DNA of 64,000 bases. It comes from Bacteroidia bacterium (lineage in GTDB: Bacteria; Bacteroidota; Bacteroidia; NS11-12g; UBA9320). How positions within the stretch are numbered: the stretch's first letter is position 1; each line of letters starts with the position of its first letter. The position numbers and the translations under genes were made by a program. Positions 27,054 to 36,128 of this stretch are shown piece by piece. The notes beneath the pieces were generated by a model. The model saw nothing but the letters and a program-made list of their open reading frames with translations, did no database searches and had not been told where the DNA came from. Location of the stretch: positions 62,001 to 126,000 of the forward strand of contig JAOLBX010000001.1 of the NCBI GenBank assembly GCA_028339355.1. Direction: 5' to 3'.

Positions 27054-28470
27054 TCTGATACTTGATTTCTATGGCAGTAAGTATGGCCATGAAGCTGTAC
27101 AATGGTACTGCTATTTTGTCAAATTCAGAATAATTGTTAAGCACGGCATGTGTAAAATATGTAACCAACCCTAGGAAAACTGCCATACTAAGATACTTGG
27201 CAGAACCAGACAATACACGCTGATGTTTGAAACCCATTGAAAAAACCCAAAACACAATGACTATAAAACCTAAAGCTCCAATCACACCACTCTCAGCCAA
27301 TGGTCGTAGATATTCAGAATGAATACCTCCAAGTGTGCCTGCATTAGTACTGATAATCGTCATCTGATGGGGAAGCTGATATTGTCCATATTGAAAAGTA
27401 TACGTACCTGGCCCCCATCCCATCACAGGCTTATCTTCCCACATACGAATAGCACTACTCCACCTATTGAGTCTCTCTAAATTAGACGGATCACTAGAAA
27501 CGTTAGATACCGACTGCAAATGGTTTTCGATATTATCGTCAGATTCATTTTTGTTCCTAGACAAATCAGTAAGAAGATTATCCATATTGCTCAACAAAGC
27601 ACCTATGGCGAATACTCCAAGTAATACAACATATTTGAACCTAATCTTAAGTGTAAATAAAAAGTACATGCCCAAAGCTACCACAAGGCTAATCCATGAG
27701 GCACGAGTAAATGAAAGTGCTACAGCTACACCCATGAAAAGAAAAAGAACTATACAAAGTATCCTTAGAGACGGAGAATAATCCAGTGTTTTGCCGTGAA
27801 CAGCAAACACAAAAAGGACAGGAACAATAAATGAAATACACGCTGCGTACATGCCATGGTCTGGCAAAAATGGACGCATAGCTGTGTATGCATAGGCTCT
27901 TGAAAAACCTCCTCCTGCATGGACAAATAAGGTATACATTGAGAGCAACACCACAGATGCTATCAATGCCCAAAGAAACTTTCTGGCTACAAGTTCTTTT
28001 TGAAAATATTTAGCCGAAAGAAAATAAAATACTACAATGTACCAACTTTTCATAAGTACATACTTAAAGGAAATTAGCGGCATCGTACTAGTAACAGCTG
28101 TCATTGCCATCCAAGCAAAATCTGAAATAATCAGTACAGAAAGGATAGTCTTAAATTCATTGATAACTAGAGTTTTGGCACTTATTCCTTTGAGAAGTAC
28201 ACCTATAAACAATAATATAATCAGTGGTTCTGTAGGAATGCTGAGATTTACAGTACTGTATCGCTCATCGATAAGATGGACAGATAGAGGAGTCGCAAAT
28301 GCTAAGAAATATAAACTGTATTTTGGCTTAGTAACAAGTACCCAACCCAATACTATCGCTATTGGAAGTAGTAAAAGTGGATAGAGTTGAAAATATACCG
28401 CAACAAGGCAAAACACTAAAAATAGTGCAGAAAGCCCGTAAAGTCGTTTTATGTCCTGAGACATATTCAT
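27028..28470 (-). CDS. O-antigen ligase / Wzy-like polymerase family membrane protein
   Basis: The 480-residue polytopic protein has roughly 12 membrane segments and a large periplasmic loop. The Wzy_C/O-antigen ligase core is visible as YAYTAMRPFLPDHGMYAACI, VALSFTRASWISLVVALGMY and the WEDKPVMGWGPGTYTFQY block followed by GGIHSEYLRPLAESGVIGAL. It acts at the periplasmic face, either ligating glycan to lipid A core or polymerising repeat units; sequence alone does not separate WaaL from Wzy. It sits between a Wzz-like gene (stop/start abutting) and an OppC-like permease (26-base overlap). Confidence 0.85.
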   Translation of the reverse strand: MNMSQDIKRLYGLSALFLVFCLVAVYFQLYPLLLLPIAIVLGWVLVTKPKYSLYFLAFATPLSVHLIDERYSTVNLSIPTEPLIILLFIGVLLKGISAKTLVINEFKTILSVLIISDFAWMAMTAVTSTMPLISFKYVLMKSWYIVVFYFLSAKYFQKELVARKFLWALIASVVLLSMYTLFVHAGGGFSRAYAYTAMRPFLPDHGMYAACISFIVPVLFVFAVHGKTLDYSPSLRILCIVLFLFMGVAVALSFTRASWISLVVALGMYFLFTLKIRFKYVVLLGVFAIGALLSNMDNLLTDLSRNKNESDDNIENHLQSVSNVSSDPSNLERLNRWSSAIRMWEDKPVMGWGPGTYTFQYGQYQLPHQMTIISTNAGTLGGIHSEYLRPLAESGVIGALGFIVIVFWVFSMGFKHQRVLSGSAKYLSMAVFLGLVTYFTHAVLNNYSEFDKIAVPLYSFMAILTAIEIKYQNVQKDSKK

Positions 28471-29478
28471 CTACTTTTTAAGCAGATTCAATTGATTAAG
28501 AATAAGTAACACCACTATACTAAAGAATCCTACGGCGGCAGTTACCAGAAGCACTAGCATAGAACGGATAGGGTAAGATTTTTTCTCAGCTGGAGATGCA
28601 CTAGTAAGTACAAATTTTTGTGGAAGAGTCTTTTCTACATCCACTTTAGACCTTTCGAAACGTTTACGCAGTTTACTAAGGCTTTCTAATTCCAGAATTA
28701 GCGTCTCATTAAGATAAGTAAACTCACCTGCATATTTAGCTAGCTTGTCCTGAGCAACTTGCAATCTTCTTCCAATTGCTGAAGTAGCACTTACCTTATA
28801 TAATTCCTCGGCTATTGCACGTGATTGTTCTTCATAGTTGGTGATTCCTTCCTTACCCAATGCCTTGAGTTTAGTTCGTAAATCCCATACTTCTTTCTCT
28901 TTATTCTTAAACTCACCTTCAACTATCTCCAATGCTTCTAGTGAAACTTGTTTTTGTATTTCAGTCTTCACTGAATCATAAATAGCAGCTATACCATTCG
29001 CAATTTCTGCAGCTTTAATAGGATCCTCATCCAATACGTTAATGGCCACTGCAAGATGTCTTGTTCTGGAGAATTTAATATTACTCTTCATCTCGCGACC
29101 TAAATCAGTCAATGGACTCCCTCCATCGGCATCTATGCCATAGTGATTTATAAGATCAAAGTTCTTTACTATTCTACCTTGCAAAGCAGATGAATTTAGA
29201 AGCTGTAAAGCATTCTCGGCCTCTTCTTCTTCACCAAAAGCCAATGGGTCTGCTTGACGCTGAGTCAAATCAGTAAACATGGCATTACCAATAGAATTGA
29301 TAGTGGTAGGATAAAAAATTACTTCGGATTGATATTTAGGTTTTATGAAAAACGGGCCTGTAAAAATGGCCGTAAGTATAGCTGCAGCTAATCCTATTAT
29401 TATGAGGTTTTTTCTATACCTCAAGACTAATGCTACAATATCTACAAAGTTGAAATCAAACTCTTTGTTTTGGTTCAT
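28471..29478 (-). CDS. Wzz/chain-length determinant family protein
   Basis: The 335-residue protein has two flanking transmembrane helices (about 26-46, NLIIIGLAAAILTAIFTGPF; about 305-328, SMLVLLVTAAVGFFSIVVLLIL), a Wzz N-terminal domain (KPKYQSEVIFYPTT), a long alpha-helical periplasmic coiled coil and the PxxP-like segment ASPAEKKSYPIRS before the second helix. It has no cytoplasmic kinase domain, so it is a Wzz-type polysaccharide co-polymerase rather than a BY-kinase. It sets glycan chain length with the polymerase next to it. It has its own promoter at 29502-29509. Confidence 0.88.
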   Translation of the reverse strand: MNQNKEFDFNFVDIVALVLRYRKNLIIIGLAAAILTAIFTGPFFIKPKYQSEVIFYPTTINSIGNAMFTDLTQRQADPLAFGEEEEAENALQLLNSSALQGRIVKNFDLINHYGIDADGGSPLTDLGREMKSNIKFSRTRHLAVAINVLDEDPIKAAEIANGIAAIYDSVKTEIQKQVSLEALEIVEGEFKNKEKEVWDLRTKLKALGKEGITNYEEQSRAIAEELYKVSATSAIGRRLQVAQDKLAKYAGEFTYLNETLILELESLSKLRKRFERSKVDVEKTLPQKFVLTSASPAEKKSYPIRSMLVLLVTAAVGFFSIVVLLILNQLNLLKK

Positions 29479-29501
29479 TCGGTAAATTTTAATAAGGTGT
29501 G

Positions 29502-29509
29502 CAAAGGTA
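29502..29509 (-). promoter_or_regulatory. -7 promoter element of the Wzz-ligase-permease unit
   Basis: TACCTTTG on minus is a perfect TAnnTTTG, about 24 bases before the ATG at 29478. It separates this unit from the flippase gene upstream. Confidence 0.5.
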
Positions 29510-29530
29510 CATTAATAGCTAAAAAAAACG

Positions 29531-30964
29531 TCACTTTCGTATGAGTGACTTTAATTGTCTAACATTAAACAATTTAAAAAGATACGCTGCTACCAATATA
29601 CTAATGGTTATCATTATGAAGTGAACGAGAATGTTAAGGCAATATTGCTTACCCAAAACGATTGTGCAAAAGATAATAATAACTGCAAACAACTGCATAA
29701 TAAAACTACCCATATTCAACTCAAAATTGAACTTTCGTAAGCTAATAAGATAACATATAGCACCAAAGAGCAATTGACTAATAATGGTAGCTATCGCAGC
29801 ACCTGTAGATCCATGTGCAGGAATCAACTGAGTATTTAAGATAAGGTTAACACACAGTGTCACAAAGGCTGCAATATTGAGATACTTTAACTCCAAGGCT
29901 GCTGTGAGCAGCGTACCATACACCAATATAAGAGCAGACCCAATGAATCCAAACATCAAATAACTAAAAGCACTTGCACTTTGGGCTGTCGCTTTTTCGT
30001 GATACATCAATTCCATAATATCCGTACTGTACGTCATACTAACTAGAGCTCCAGATATACCTACTAACAACAAAAACTTACTGGTGAAAGAGGCAATAAC
30101 ATGAATTATCTCTTTATCCTTTATATTTTTACTAAAAAAGGGAAGCAATACCCCACTAAAAATTTGAGCAAACATCAGTAGAGCATAAAAAAGCCTGTAC
30201 CCATGTGCATATATTCCAGCTTCTGCATTCCCTACTATGGATTTGAGCATGACACTATCTACATAATTATATAAACCCATCAATGTGACAAGTAGTGCAA
30301 ACGGCCAAGATTTTCGGAGTAGTGGTATGATTTTCTCGAAGTTGAAAGCTACCTTGACGGACACAAGATGCTTTCTTAAAAAAAGAATCAAGGCTATAGT
30401 TACTACGAGCACACCGGCTAATTGGACATAGATAAATCTTTCAATTGTTAGACCCCAGCCTTCTATACCTCCCCAAATAAGTATGGCACAGAGAATAACC
30501 ACCAGTATTCTATCCAAAACCATAAAGACCCCATCCCACTTAAATCGTTGCAGACTAGATACAATCGTTCTGAGAAATTGATTGAGTGAAGTAATAACCT
30601 GTAGTATGCTAAGAAAAATAAGCAGTGAGAACTCTGCTAATGAATATTTAAGTAGGTATCCTACTGTAAAAACTACAGCAACATAAACTACCGTTAGTAA
30701 TGCTTTTAGTCCAAGTATGTTACCAGTGAGTGAGCCAATTTTATCCGTATCCCTAGAGACCTGTGTTACATTATACCCATTAAGCCCAAGGTCTAATATT
30801 ATGAAAAACATCAGACTAAAATTGAAGAGGGCCGCATAATTCCCATATACTTCTAAGGAAAGTGTATTCTGTACTGCTCTGTCTATTACCAATATCCAAA
30901 TGGGTTTGATAAGCAGATTGAGCACCTGCATAAACGCTATGTCAAACAGGTATTTTTTAAGCAT
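29531..30964 (-). CDS. Wzx-like polysaccharide flippase (MATE/MOP superfamily)
   Basis: The 477-residue protein has about 12-14 transmembrane helices and the polysaccharide-biosynthesis-protein signature (NLLIKPIWILVIDRAVQN, LEVYGNYAALFNFSLMFFII, LRKSWPFALLVTLMGLYNYVDSVMLK). Wzx proteins flip undecaprenol-linked repeat units across the inner membrane for a Wzy/Wzz pathway, matching the genes just downstream. Its ATG follows the stop codon of the MFS gene with no spacer, so the two are coupled. The glycan itself is not identifiable, because no glycosyltransferases lie alongside. Confidence 0.87.
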   Translation of the reverse strand: MLKKYLFDIAFMQVLNLLIKPIWILVIDRAVQNTLSLEVYGNYAALFNFSLMFFIILDLGLNGYNVTQVSRDTDKIGSLTGNILGLKALLTVVYVAVVFTVGYLLKYSLAEFSLLIFLSILQVITSLNQFLRTIVSSLQRFKWDGVFMVLDRILVVILCAILIWGGIEGWGLTIERFIYVQLAGVLVVTIALILFLRKHLVSVKVAFNFEKIIPLLRKSWPFALLVTLMGLYNYVDSVMLKSIVGNAEAGIYAHGYRLFYALLMFAQIFSGVLLPFFSKNIKDKEIIHVIASFTSKFLLLVGISGALVSMTYSTDIMELMYHEKATAQSASAFSYLMFGFIGSALILVYGTLLTAALELKYLNIAAFVTLCVNLILNTQLIPAHGSTGAAIATIISQLLFGAICYLISLRKFNFELNMGSFIMQLFAVIIIFCTIVLGKQYCLNILVHFIMITISILVAAYLFKLFNVRQLKSLIRK

Positions 30965-32329
30965 TTATACTGAAACAGCTACCGATTTTCGCTCTACTCT
31001 TCTTGTTTTCATTAGCAAAAAGAATCCTACAATAAAAAATATCATTAGCATAAGGACGGACTTTCGCATATCCCCAAATATACCTTCTAACATTCCAAAT
31101 GCCAGTGGGCCAAAAATCAAACCTACTTTCTCCATTACGTCGAAGAAACTAAAGTATGACGCCGAATCTTTTGTAGGAGGAAGCATTTTGGAATAAGTAC
31201 TTCTGCTTAATGATTGTATACCTCCCATTACAAAGCCAACTAAAGTGGCAAGAATATAAAATTCTGTGGGTAAGTGTATATTATAAGCTATAATGGTACA
31301 AACTACCCAGATCACAGTGGCAAACATTAGCGTACGAATATTTCCAAGTTTCGAAGACAAATTTGACAATACATAAGCTCCACCCACTGCAATAAGTTGT
31401 ATTAAAATAATACTTACGATTAGTCCAGTCTCTTTGGTTTGCCACCATTGTCCTCCTTCTACCCAATCAATCTCTTTACCGGCAAATAGCACAGCTAATA
31501 GCATAACAGTTTGCACTCCCATGTTATAAGTAAAGTAACTTGCTAAGAACCATTTTACACGTGCATGTTGTTTCAACTCACCCCACACTTTTCGCAATTC
31601 TCTATAGCCATACCATATGATGTTATGTTGTTTTTCTCTTTTAGGATAGTGACTACTATTTGGCAAATAATAGTAAGTGTATTGGGCAAAACCAACCCAC
31701 CATATTGCCACTAACAGAAACGGACCACCATCTTTTACGAGCATTATTTCTAGTCCATTAAGAACTAATATCGTTACTAAAAGCAAAACACTACCTATGT
31801 AACCTAAGGAGAATCCCTTAGCACTTATCTTATCATGCTGCTCTTTATCTGCTATCTCTAGTAGGAATGAATTGTAAAAAACTAAACTTCCCCAGAAACC
31901 AATACTAGCAACGAAAACAGAAAGCATACTTAACTCAAAAGACTGCATATCAAAGAATGCTAAGGATGCACATCCGGCAGCACCGAGATAACAGAAGAAC
32001 TGCATGAAACGTTTTTTTGTACCTGAATGGTCAGCTATTCCAGAAAGTATTGGCACTAATAAAACTACTACGAGAAACGAAGCAGAATATACATATGAGT
32101 ACAACTCTGAATTAACAAATGTACGTCCGAAGAACTTTACCATGTCCACTGATTTGCCTCCTACCATTTCTACAAGGCCATTATCTCTTGCAAACTTCGC
32201 GGTAGTTCCTTGATAAAAAATAGGGAAAATTGCTGTTGATATAATTAGATTGTATACCGAGTTAGCCCAATCGTAAAATGTCCATGCATTTATTACTTTA
32301 GGGTCGTTTTTTTTAAATATAGCTGCCAC
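30965..32329 (-). CDS. MFS transporter, UMF1 (Atg22-like) family
   Basis: The 454-residue protein has 12 predicted membrane helices and the UMF1-family opening VINAWTFYDWANSVYNLIIS, with VLLVPILSGIADHSGTKKRF as the MFS A-like loop, and GGIQSLSRSTYSKMLPPTKD with SYFSFFDVMEKVGLIFGPL in the second half. The substrate of bacterial members is unknown; eukaryotic relatives export amino acids from vacuoles. It starts at a GTG (32329) with no in-frame ATG near it. It abuts the Wzx-like flippase, so it may belong to envelope glycan transport, but that rests on position only. Confidence 0.86.
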   Translation of the reverse strand: MAAIFKKNDPKVINAWTFYDWANSVYNLIISTAIFPIFYQGTTAKFARDNGLVEMVGGKSVDMVKFFGRTFVNSELYSYVYSASFLVVVLLVPILSGIADHSGTKKRFMQFFCYLGAAGCASLAFFDMQSFELSMLSVFVASIGFWGSLVFYNSFLLEIADKEQHDKISAKGFSLGYIGSVLLLVTILVLNGLEIMLVKDGGPFLLVAIWWVGFAQYTYYYLPNSSHYPKREKQHNIIWYGYRELRKVWGELKQHARVKWFLASYFTYNMGVQTVMLLAVLFAGKEIDWVEGGQWWQTKETGLIVSIILIQLIAVGGAYVLSNLSSKLGNIRTLMFATVIWVVCTIIAYNIHLPTEFYILATLVGFVMGGIQSLSRSTYSKMLPPTKDSASYFSFFDVMEKVGLIFGPLAFGMLEGIFGDMRKSVLMLMIFFIVGFFLLMKTRRVERKSVAVSV

Positions 32330-32437
32330 AACGTTTCTTCAAATCAAACGATTTTTTGCGGTAGTACAAGCATTAATATTTTAAGAGTAAGATTAAATAG
32401 AATTTAAAGTTTGTCCGTTCTATCCAAACTTCAGATA

Positions 32438-33664
32438 TCACGCCGCCTTAAGTCGTAACCTCTCGATTACTTTTTCAGCTTCGTCCATACCAATATTAAC
32501 TTCCTTGGTCTCATTATCAGAGGGTGCTTCATACATGTAATCACTCAGAATAGCCTCACATACAGAACGTAGTCCTCTTGCTCCTAGCTTAAATTCTACC
32601 GCCTTATCTACAATATAATCAATCACTTTATCTGAGATATTTAGTTTAACATCTTCCATCTCAAAAAGCGTAATATATTGGCGTATTAGTGCGTTTTTTG
32701 GCTTAAGCAGTATAGCTTTTAGCGTTTTTGCATCCAATGGCTTTAATGCGGTTAGTATGGGTATACGACCTATTATCTCAGGTATAAGTCCAAACTGTTT
32801 TACATCTGCAGGTATGGCATACTCCAAATATTGTTCTGGAGTAAAATCTTCGGTATCTCCAGATTTGAAACCTAAAGAATTTGCTTGCATTCTTCTTGAA
32901 ACAATTTTTTCTATACCATCAAAAGCCCCACCACAAATAAAAAGAATATTGGAAGTGTCTATTTGAACCATTTTTTGATCTGGGTGCTTTCTGCCTCCTT
33001 GCGGAGCTACATTGGCTACAGTACCTTCAAGTATCTTTAGTAGACCCTGTTGCACACCTTCTCCACTCACATCTCTTGTAATACTTGGATTATCAGACTT
33101 GCGAGCTATTTTATCTATTTCGTCAATGTAAATAATACCACGCTCTGTTGCCTCCTTATCGTAGTCAGCAGATTGGTATAGTCTAGAAATAATACTTTCT
33201 ACATCTTCTCCTACATAACCAGCTTCTGTAAGCACTGTGGCGTCTGCTATGCAAAAAGGAACCTGTAGTGATCTCGCTAATGTCTTGGCAAGTAAGGTCT
33301 TACCAGTACCTGTTTCTCCTATGAGCATCACATTAGATTTCTCTAATTCTACACCATCCTGACCCGCATCATAATTAAGACGCTTATAATGATTGTATAC
33401 AGCGACACTTAGAGTTTTCTTTGCTGTATCTTGCCCTATCACATACTCGTCTAGCAGTGCTTTTATATCTTTAGGGTTTTTAAGATTTAACTGTTTGGAG
33501 TTTTTCTTTTTTCCTTTTTTACCGACTCCCTCACTAAGGATAATCTCATTGCCTTGTTCTATGCAATCCTCACATATATGAGCATCTATACCAGAAATAA
33601 GTAAACCTACCTCTCCCTTACTTCTTCCGCAAAATGAGCATGTCAATTGCATATCCTTTGCCAC
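32438..33664 (-). CDS. clpX: ATP-dependent Clp protease ATPase subunit ClpX
   Basis: The 408-residue AAA+ unfoldase has the N-terminal zinc-binding domain (Cys9, Cys12, Cys31, Cys34), Walker A GETGTGKT at 116-123, Walker [13 protein letters not shown], the RKHPDQ(K) pore-region block and the C-terminal [11 protein letters not shown] sensor-2 region. It feeds ssrA-tagged and other substrates to ClpP. The GTG at 33664 gives the usual MAKD opening; an ATG at 33652 is the alternative. It starts 2 bases after clpP ends, so the pair is one operon. Confidence 0.97.
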   Translation of the reverse strand: MAKDMQLTCSFCGRSKGEVGLLISGIDAHICEDCIEQGNEIILSEGVGKKGKKKNSKQLNLKNPKDIKALLDEYVIGQDTAKKTLSVAVYNHYKRLNYDAGQDGVELEKSNVMLIGETGTGKTLLAKTLARSLQVPFCIADATVLTEAGYVGEDVESIISRLYQSADYDKEATERGIIYIDEIDKIARKSDNPSITRDVSGEGVQQGLLKILEGTVANVAPQGGRKHPDQKMVQIDTSNILFICGGAFDGIEKIVSRRMQANSLGFKSGDTEDFTPEQYLEYAIPADVKQFGLIPEIIGRIPILTALKPLDAKTLKAILLKPKNALIRQYITLFEMEDVKLNISDKVIDYIVDKAVEFKLGARGLRSVCEAILSDYMYEAPSDNETKEVNIGMDEAEKVIERLRLKAA

Positions 33665-33666
33665 GA

Positions 33667-34353
33667 TTATTTAGTTTTTCTTTCTAGCACTTCGTCAAGC
33701 ATACCATAATCTTTGGCTTCTTGTGCGGTCATCCAATAATCTCGCTCACTATCCTTCTCTACTTTGGCATATTTCTGCCCAGAGTGATTAGCGATGATAT
33801 CATAAAGTTCTTTCTTTAGCTTTATAATCTCACGTACAGTTATTTCCATGTCTGTAGCTTGACCTTGAGTACCACCTAGTGGTTGGTGTATCATAACACG
33901 GCTATGTTTCAAAGCGGTACGTTTTCCTTTCGTACCTGCACACATCAATACAGCACCCATGCTCGCTGCCATACCTGTGCATATAGTAGCCACATCCGGA
34001 GCTATATATTGCATGGTATCGTATATACCTAAACCTGCATACACACTACCTCCCGGGCTATTAATATAAATCTGAATATCTCTTTTAGCATCTGAGCTTT
34101 CTAAGAATAACAACTGAGCTTGTACAACATTTGCTATATAATCATCTATGCCAGTGCCTAAAAATATAATTCTATCTGCCATCAACCTGGAGAAGACATC
34201 TACCTCTCTAAAAGGCATTTGTCTTTCCTCTATAACGGTACGAGTCATATCTTGAGGACTGTTTATAGAGCTAGACATATAATGATCTACCTTCATACTG
34301 CTGATACCGTGATGCTTGGTTGCGTATTTTCTAAATTCTTTTCCGTAATCCAT
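33667..34353 (-). CDS. clpP: ATP-dependent Clp protease proteolytic subunit ClpP
   Basis: The serine peptidase has 228 residues from the ATG at 34353. Motifs are YINSPGGSVYAGL, the nucleophile Ser131 in GMAASMGAVL and the catalytic His156 in RVMIHQPLGG. It forms the tetradecameric proteolytic chamber used by ClpX and, through ClpS, by ClpA/ClpC-type partners. A TTG seven codons upstream (34374) overlaps the perfect -7 box at 34372-34379 and therefore cannot be the start. The N-terminal 30 residues before the conserved MTRTVIEE region are longer than in E. coli and may include a propeptide. Confidence 0.97.
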   Translation of the reverse strand: MDYGKEFRKYATKHHGISSMKVDHYMSSSINSPQDMTRTVIEERQMPFREVDVFSRLMADRIIFLGTGIDDYIANVVQAQLLFLESSDAKRDIQIYINSPGGSVYAGLGIYDTMQYIAPDVATICTGMAASMGAVLMCAGTKGKRTALKHSRVMIHQPLGGTQGQATDMEITVREIIKLKKELYDIIANHSGQKYAKVEKDSERDYWMTAQEAKDYGMLDEVLERKTK

Positions 34354-34371
34354 AATAAATATATTGATGTT

Positions 34372-34379
34372 CAAATGTA
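34372..34379 (-). promoter_or_regulatory. -7 promoter element of clpP-clpX
   Basis: TACATTTG on minus is a perfect TAnnTTTG, ending 18 bases before the clpP ATG. It lies between tig and clpP, so clpPX can be transcribed apart from tig. Confidence 0.55.
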
Positions 34380-34447
34380 AACAAATACCCTAAGATATAA
34401 GTTCACATATTGACTCAAGAAGTGTGTAATAAGTCTAATGAAAAGGA

Positions 34448-35824
34448 CTAACCCTTATCATTATGTGCTTTTACCTTGTCATAAAACTTATCGACAGTAA
34501 GTTTAGATGACTTTATGGTGATCATTTCTTTCACCTTATCTAGGACTTTTTTCTCTACTACTACATCTCTTATTCGCATCAAATAGCCTTTTTCTTCTCT
34601 ATTTTTAGCTTCAAAGTTCTGCACCATCGCTGGATCAGGATTATTCAATCCATACTGACGCAGCATCTGAGCAGTGTAAGCAAACGATGTTTGATTTATA
34701 TCTTCGTCTGTCACCTCTACTTTTTCCTGTTCTGCAATTTTTTCTCTTACTAGTTGTTTACGCAGTACTACTGACTCTTTACCATACAGTTCGTCTATAG
34801 TGTCTACTGTATAGGTATCGGGTTTAGTTTCTGTTAGCCATCTTTTTAGAAAATCATCCGGTAAAACCAATTTATGATTATCCTCTAGCATCGCATTTAT
34901 CTCAGACTCAAGCTGACGTTCTGCTTCTGCCTCGTAATAAGAACCTAGATTCTCTTCTATTTTTTTATTAAATCCTTCTTCGTTAGCTACAGCATCAGGC
35001 CCCATTACTAAATCAAAAAATTCTTTATTGAGTTCAGCAGGGACTACTCTTCTTACTTCTTTAACTTTTCCTTTAAAAGTCTTATTCAGTGAAGAAACTG
35101 CTTCTTTTTCTATACCGATAGATTGTACTATGACCATCTCATTATCATTGAACAAATCAAAGATATTGAGGTCTAGCTCGTCGCCAACAGATACTCCTAC
35201 AAGTTGTTTTTTTACTTTCTTGCTTTTAACCACTTCTGGCAATACCGTTACTTCTTGCTCAAAAACTCCTCCATCTTTGTGCTCTCCACTCTTTTCTACT
35301 TCTGTTACTATCAGAACTATAGAATCATTCTCAGTCTCAGACTTATCCATAGTCTCAAGTTTTCCATTCTGGCGACGTAGGTTAGTAATTTCTGTATCTA
35401 TTTCCTTTTGATTCAGTTCTACATTATAGCGAGTCAATTTATCTTTAGTGCTCACTTTGAGATCAAAAACAGGAGCAAGACCAAGATCGAAATGAAAAGT
35501 AAAATCACCATAATTATCAAAATCAGTGATGCTTTCTTTTTCTACACTGGTCATAGGCTGACCAAGAATATCAATATTGTTGTCTTGAAGATATTTATAC
35601 AGAAACTCAGAAGTAAGTTTATTCACCTCTTCAAACAGCACACTTTTACCTACCATTTGCTTTACCATGCCCATAGGCACTGTTCCAGGTCTAAAACCAG
35701 GGATTTTCGCTTTTTTACGGTAATCTTTAAATTGCTTAGTAATGTTTTCTTGATAATCTTCGTTTTTAACAACTATGCTAATGATAGCATTCAAATTATC
35801 TTTTTTTTCGAAAGTTACGCTCAC
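34448..35824 (-). CDS. tig: Trigger factor (ribosome-associated chaperone)
   Basis: The 458-residue protein has the N-terminal ribosome-binding domain with the signature KIPGFRPGTVPMGMVKQMVG (Gly-Phe-Arg-x-Gly motif), a central region where the PPIase domain usually lies, and a helical C-terminal chaperone domain (AELNKEFFDLVMG, MLRQYGLNNPDPAMVQ). It binds nascent chains at the ribosome exit. It starts at GTG (35824), with no in-frame ATG near it. It sits upstream of clpP-clpX, an order shared with many bacteria. The PPIase part looks divergent (VTEVEKSGEHKDGGVFEQEV) and may not be active, as is common in Bacteroidota. Confidence 0.92.
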   Translation of the reverse strand: MSVTFEKKDNLNAIISIVVKNEDYQENITKQFKDYRKKAKIPGFRPGTVPMGMVKQMVGKSVLFEEVNKLTSEFLYKYLQDNNIDILGQPMTSVEKESITDFDNYGDFTFHFDLGLAPVFDLKVSTKDKLTRYNVELNQKEIDTEITNLRRQNGKLETMDKSETENDSIVLIVTEVEKSGEHKDGGVFEQEVTVLPEVVKSKKVKKQLVGVSVGDELDLNIFDLFNDNEMVIVQSIGIEKEAVSSLNKTFKGKVKEVRRVVPAELNKEFFDLVMGPDAVANEEGFNKKIEENLGSYYEAEAERQLESEINAMLEDNHKLVLPDDFLKRWLTETKPDTYTVDTIDELYGKESVVLRKQLVREKIAEQEKVEVTDEDINQTSFAYTAQMLRQYGLNNPDPAMVQNFEAKNREEKGYLMRIRDVVVEKKVLDKVKEMITIKSSKLTVDKFYDKVKAHNDKG

Positions 35825-35894
35825 TGAATATGTGTTTTTAGAAATATGTAAGTACTATTTTACTCTTTAAAAAACGAAAGGAGTATAAAAAACA

Positions 35895-35916
35895 AAACCC
35901 TGTTTTACCAGGGCTT
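35895..35916 (-). terminator. Terminator downstream of tRNA-Leu
   Basis: On minus, AAGCCCTG and CAGGGTTT pair around GTAAAA and are followed by TGTTTTTTATAC. It lies just 3' of the tRNA gene and before tig. Confidence 0.6.
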
Positions 35917-35931
35917 TGATTGTTTAAAATG

Positions 35932-36013
35932 TGCGGGCGAAAGGACTCGAACCTTCACACCGCGAGGCACTAGATCCTAAGTCTAGCGTGTCTACCAATT
36001 TCACCACGCCCGC
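35932..36013 (-). tRNA. tRNA-Leu (anticodon TAG)
   Basis: The 82-base class II tRNA on the minus strand has acceptor arms GCGGGCG and CGCCCGC, D-loop sequence TGGTAGAC, an anticodon stem around ACTTAGGAT with anticodon TAG (plus-strand 35977-35979), a long variable arm and GGTTCGAGTCC as the T arm. The discriminator is A and the CCA end is not encoded. It reads CUA-family leucine codons. Confidence 0.95.
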
Positions 36014-36080
36014 TTCCTCTTCTTTTAAAGGGCTGCAAATGTAAAATAAATCTTAATTCACATCAACTTTATTTCAAAAA

Positions 36081-36110
36081 AAATCCTGCTCGCAAAAACG
36101 AGCAGGATTT
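36081..36110 (-). terminator. Terminator of the sialidase-fold T9SS protein gene
   Basis: Perfect 12-base arms AAATCCTGCTCG and CGAGCAGGATTT surround CAAAAA. On minus they are followed by TTTTTTTGAAA. It starts 19 bases after the stop codon. Confidence 0.85.
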
Positions 36111-36128
36111 TCAATTGGTTTAACACAA

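Noticed and set aside
35028-35827. Plus-strand open frames of 127 and 139 codons
   Set aside because: They mirror the tig coding sequence; skewed composition follows from the opposite strand.
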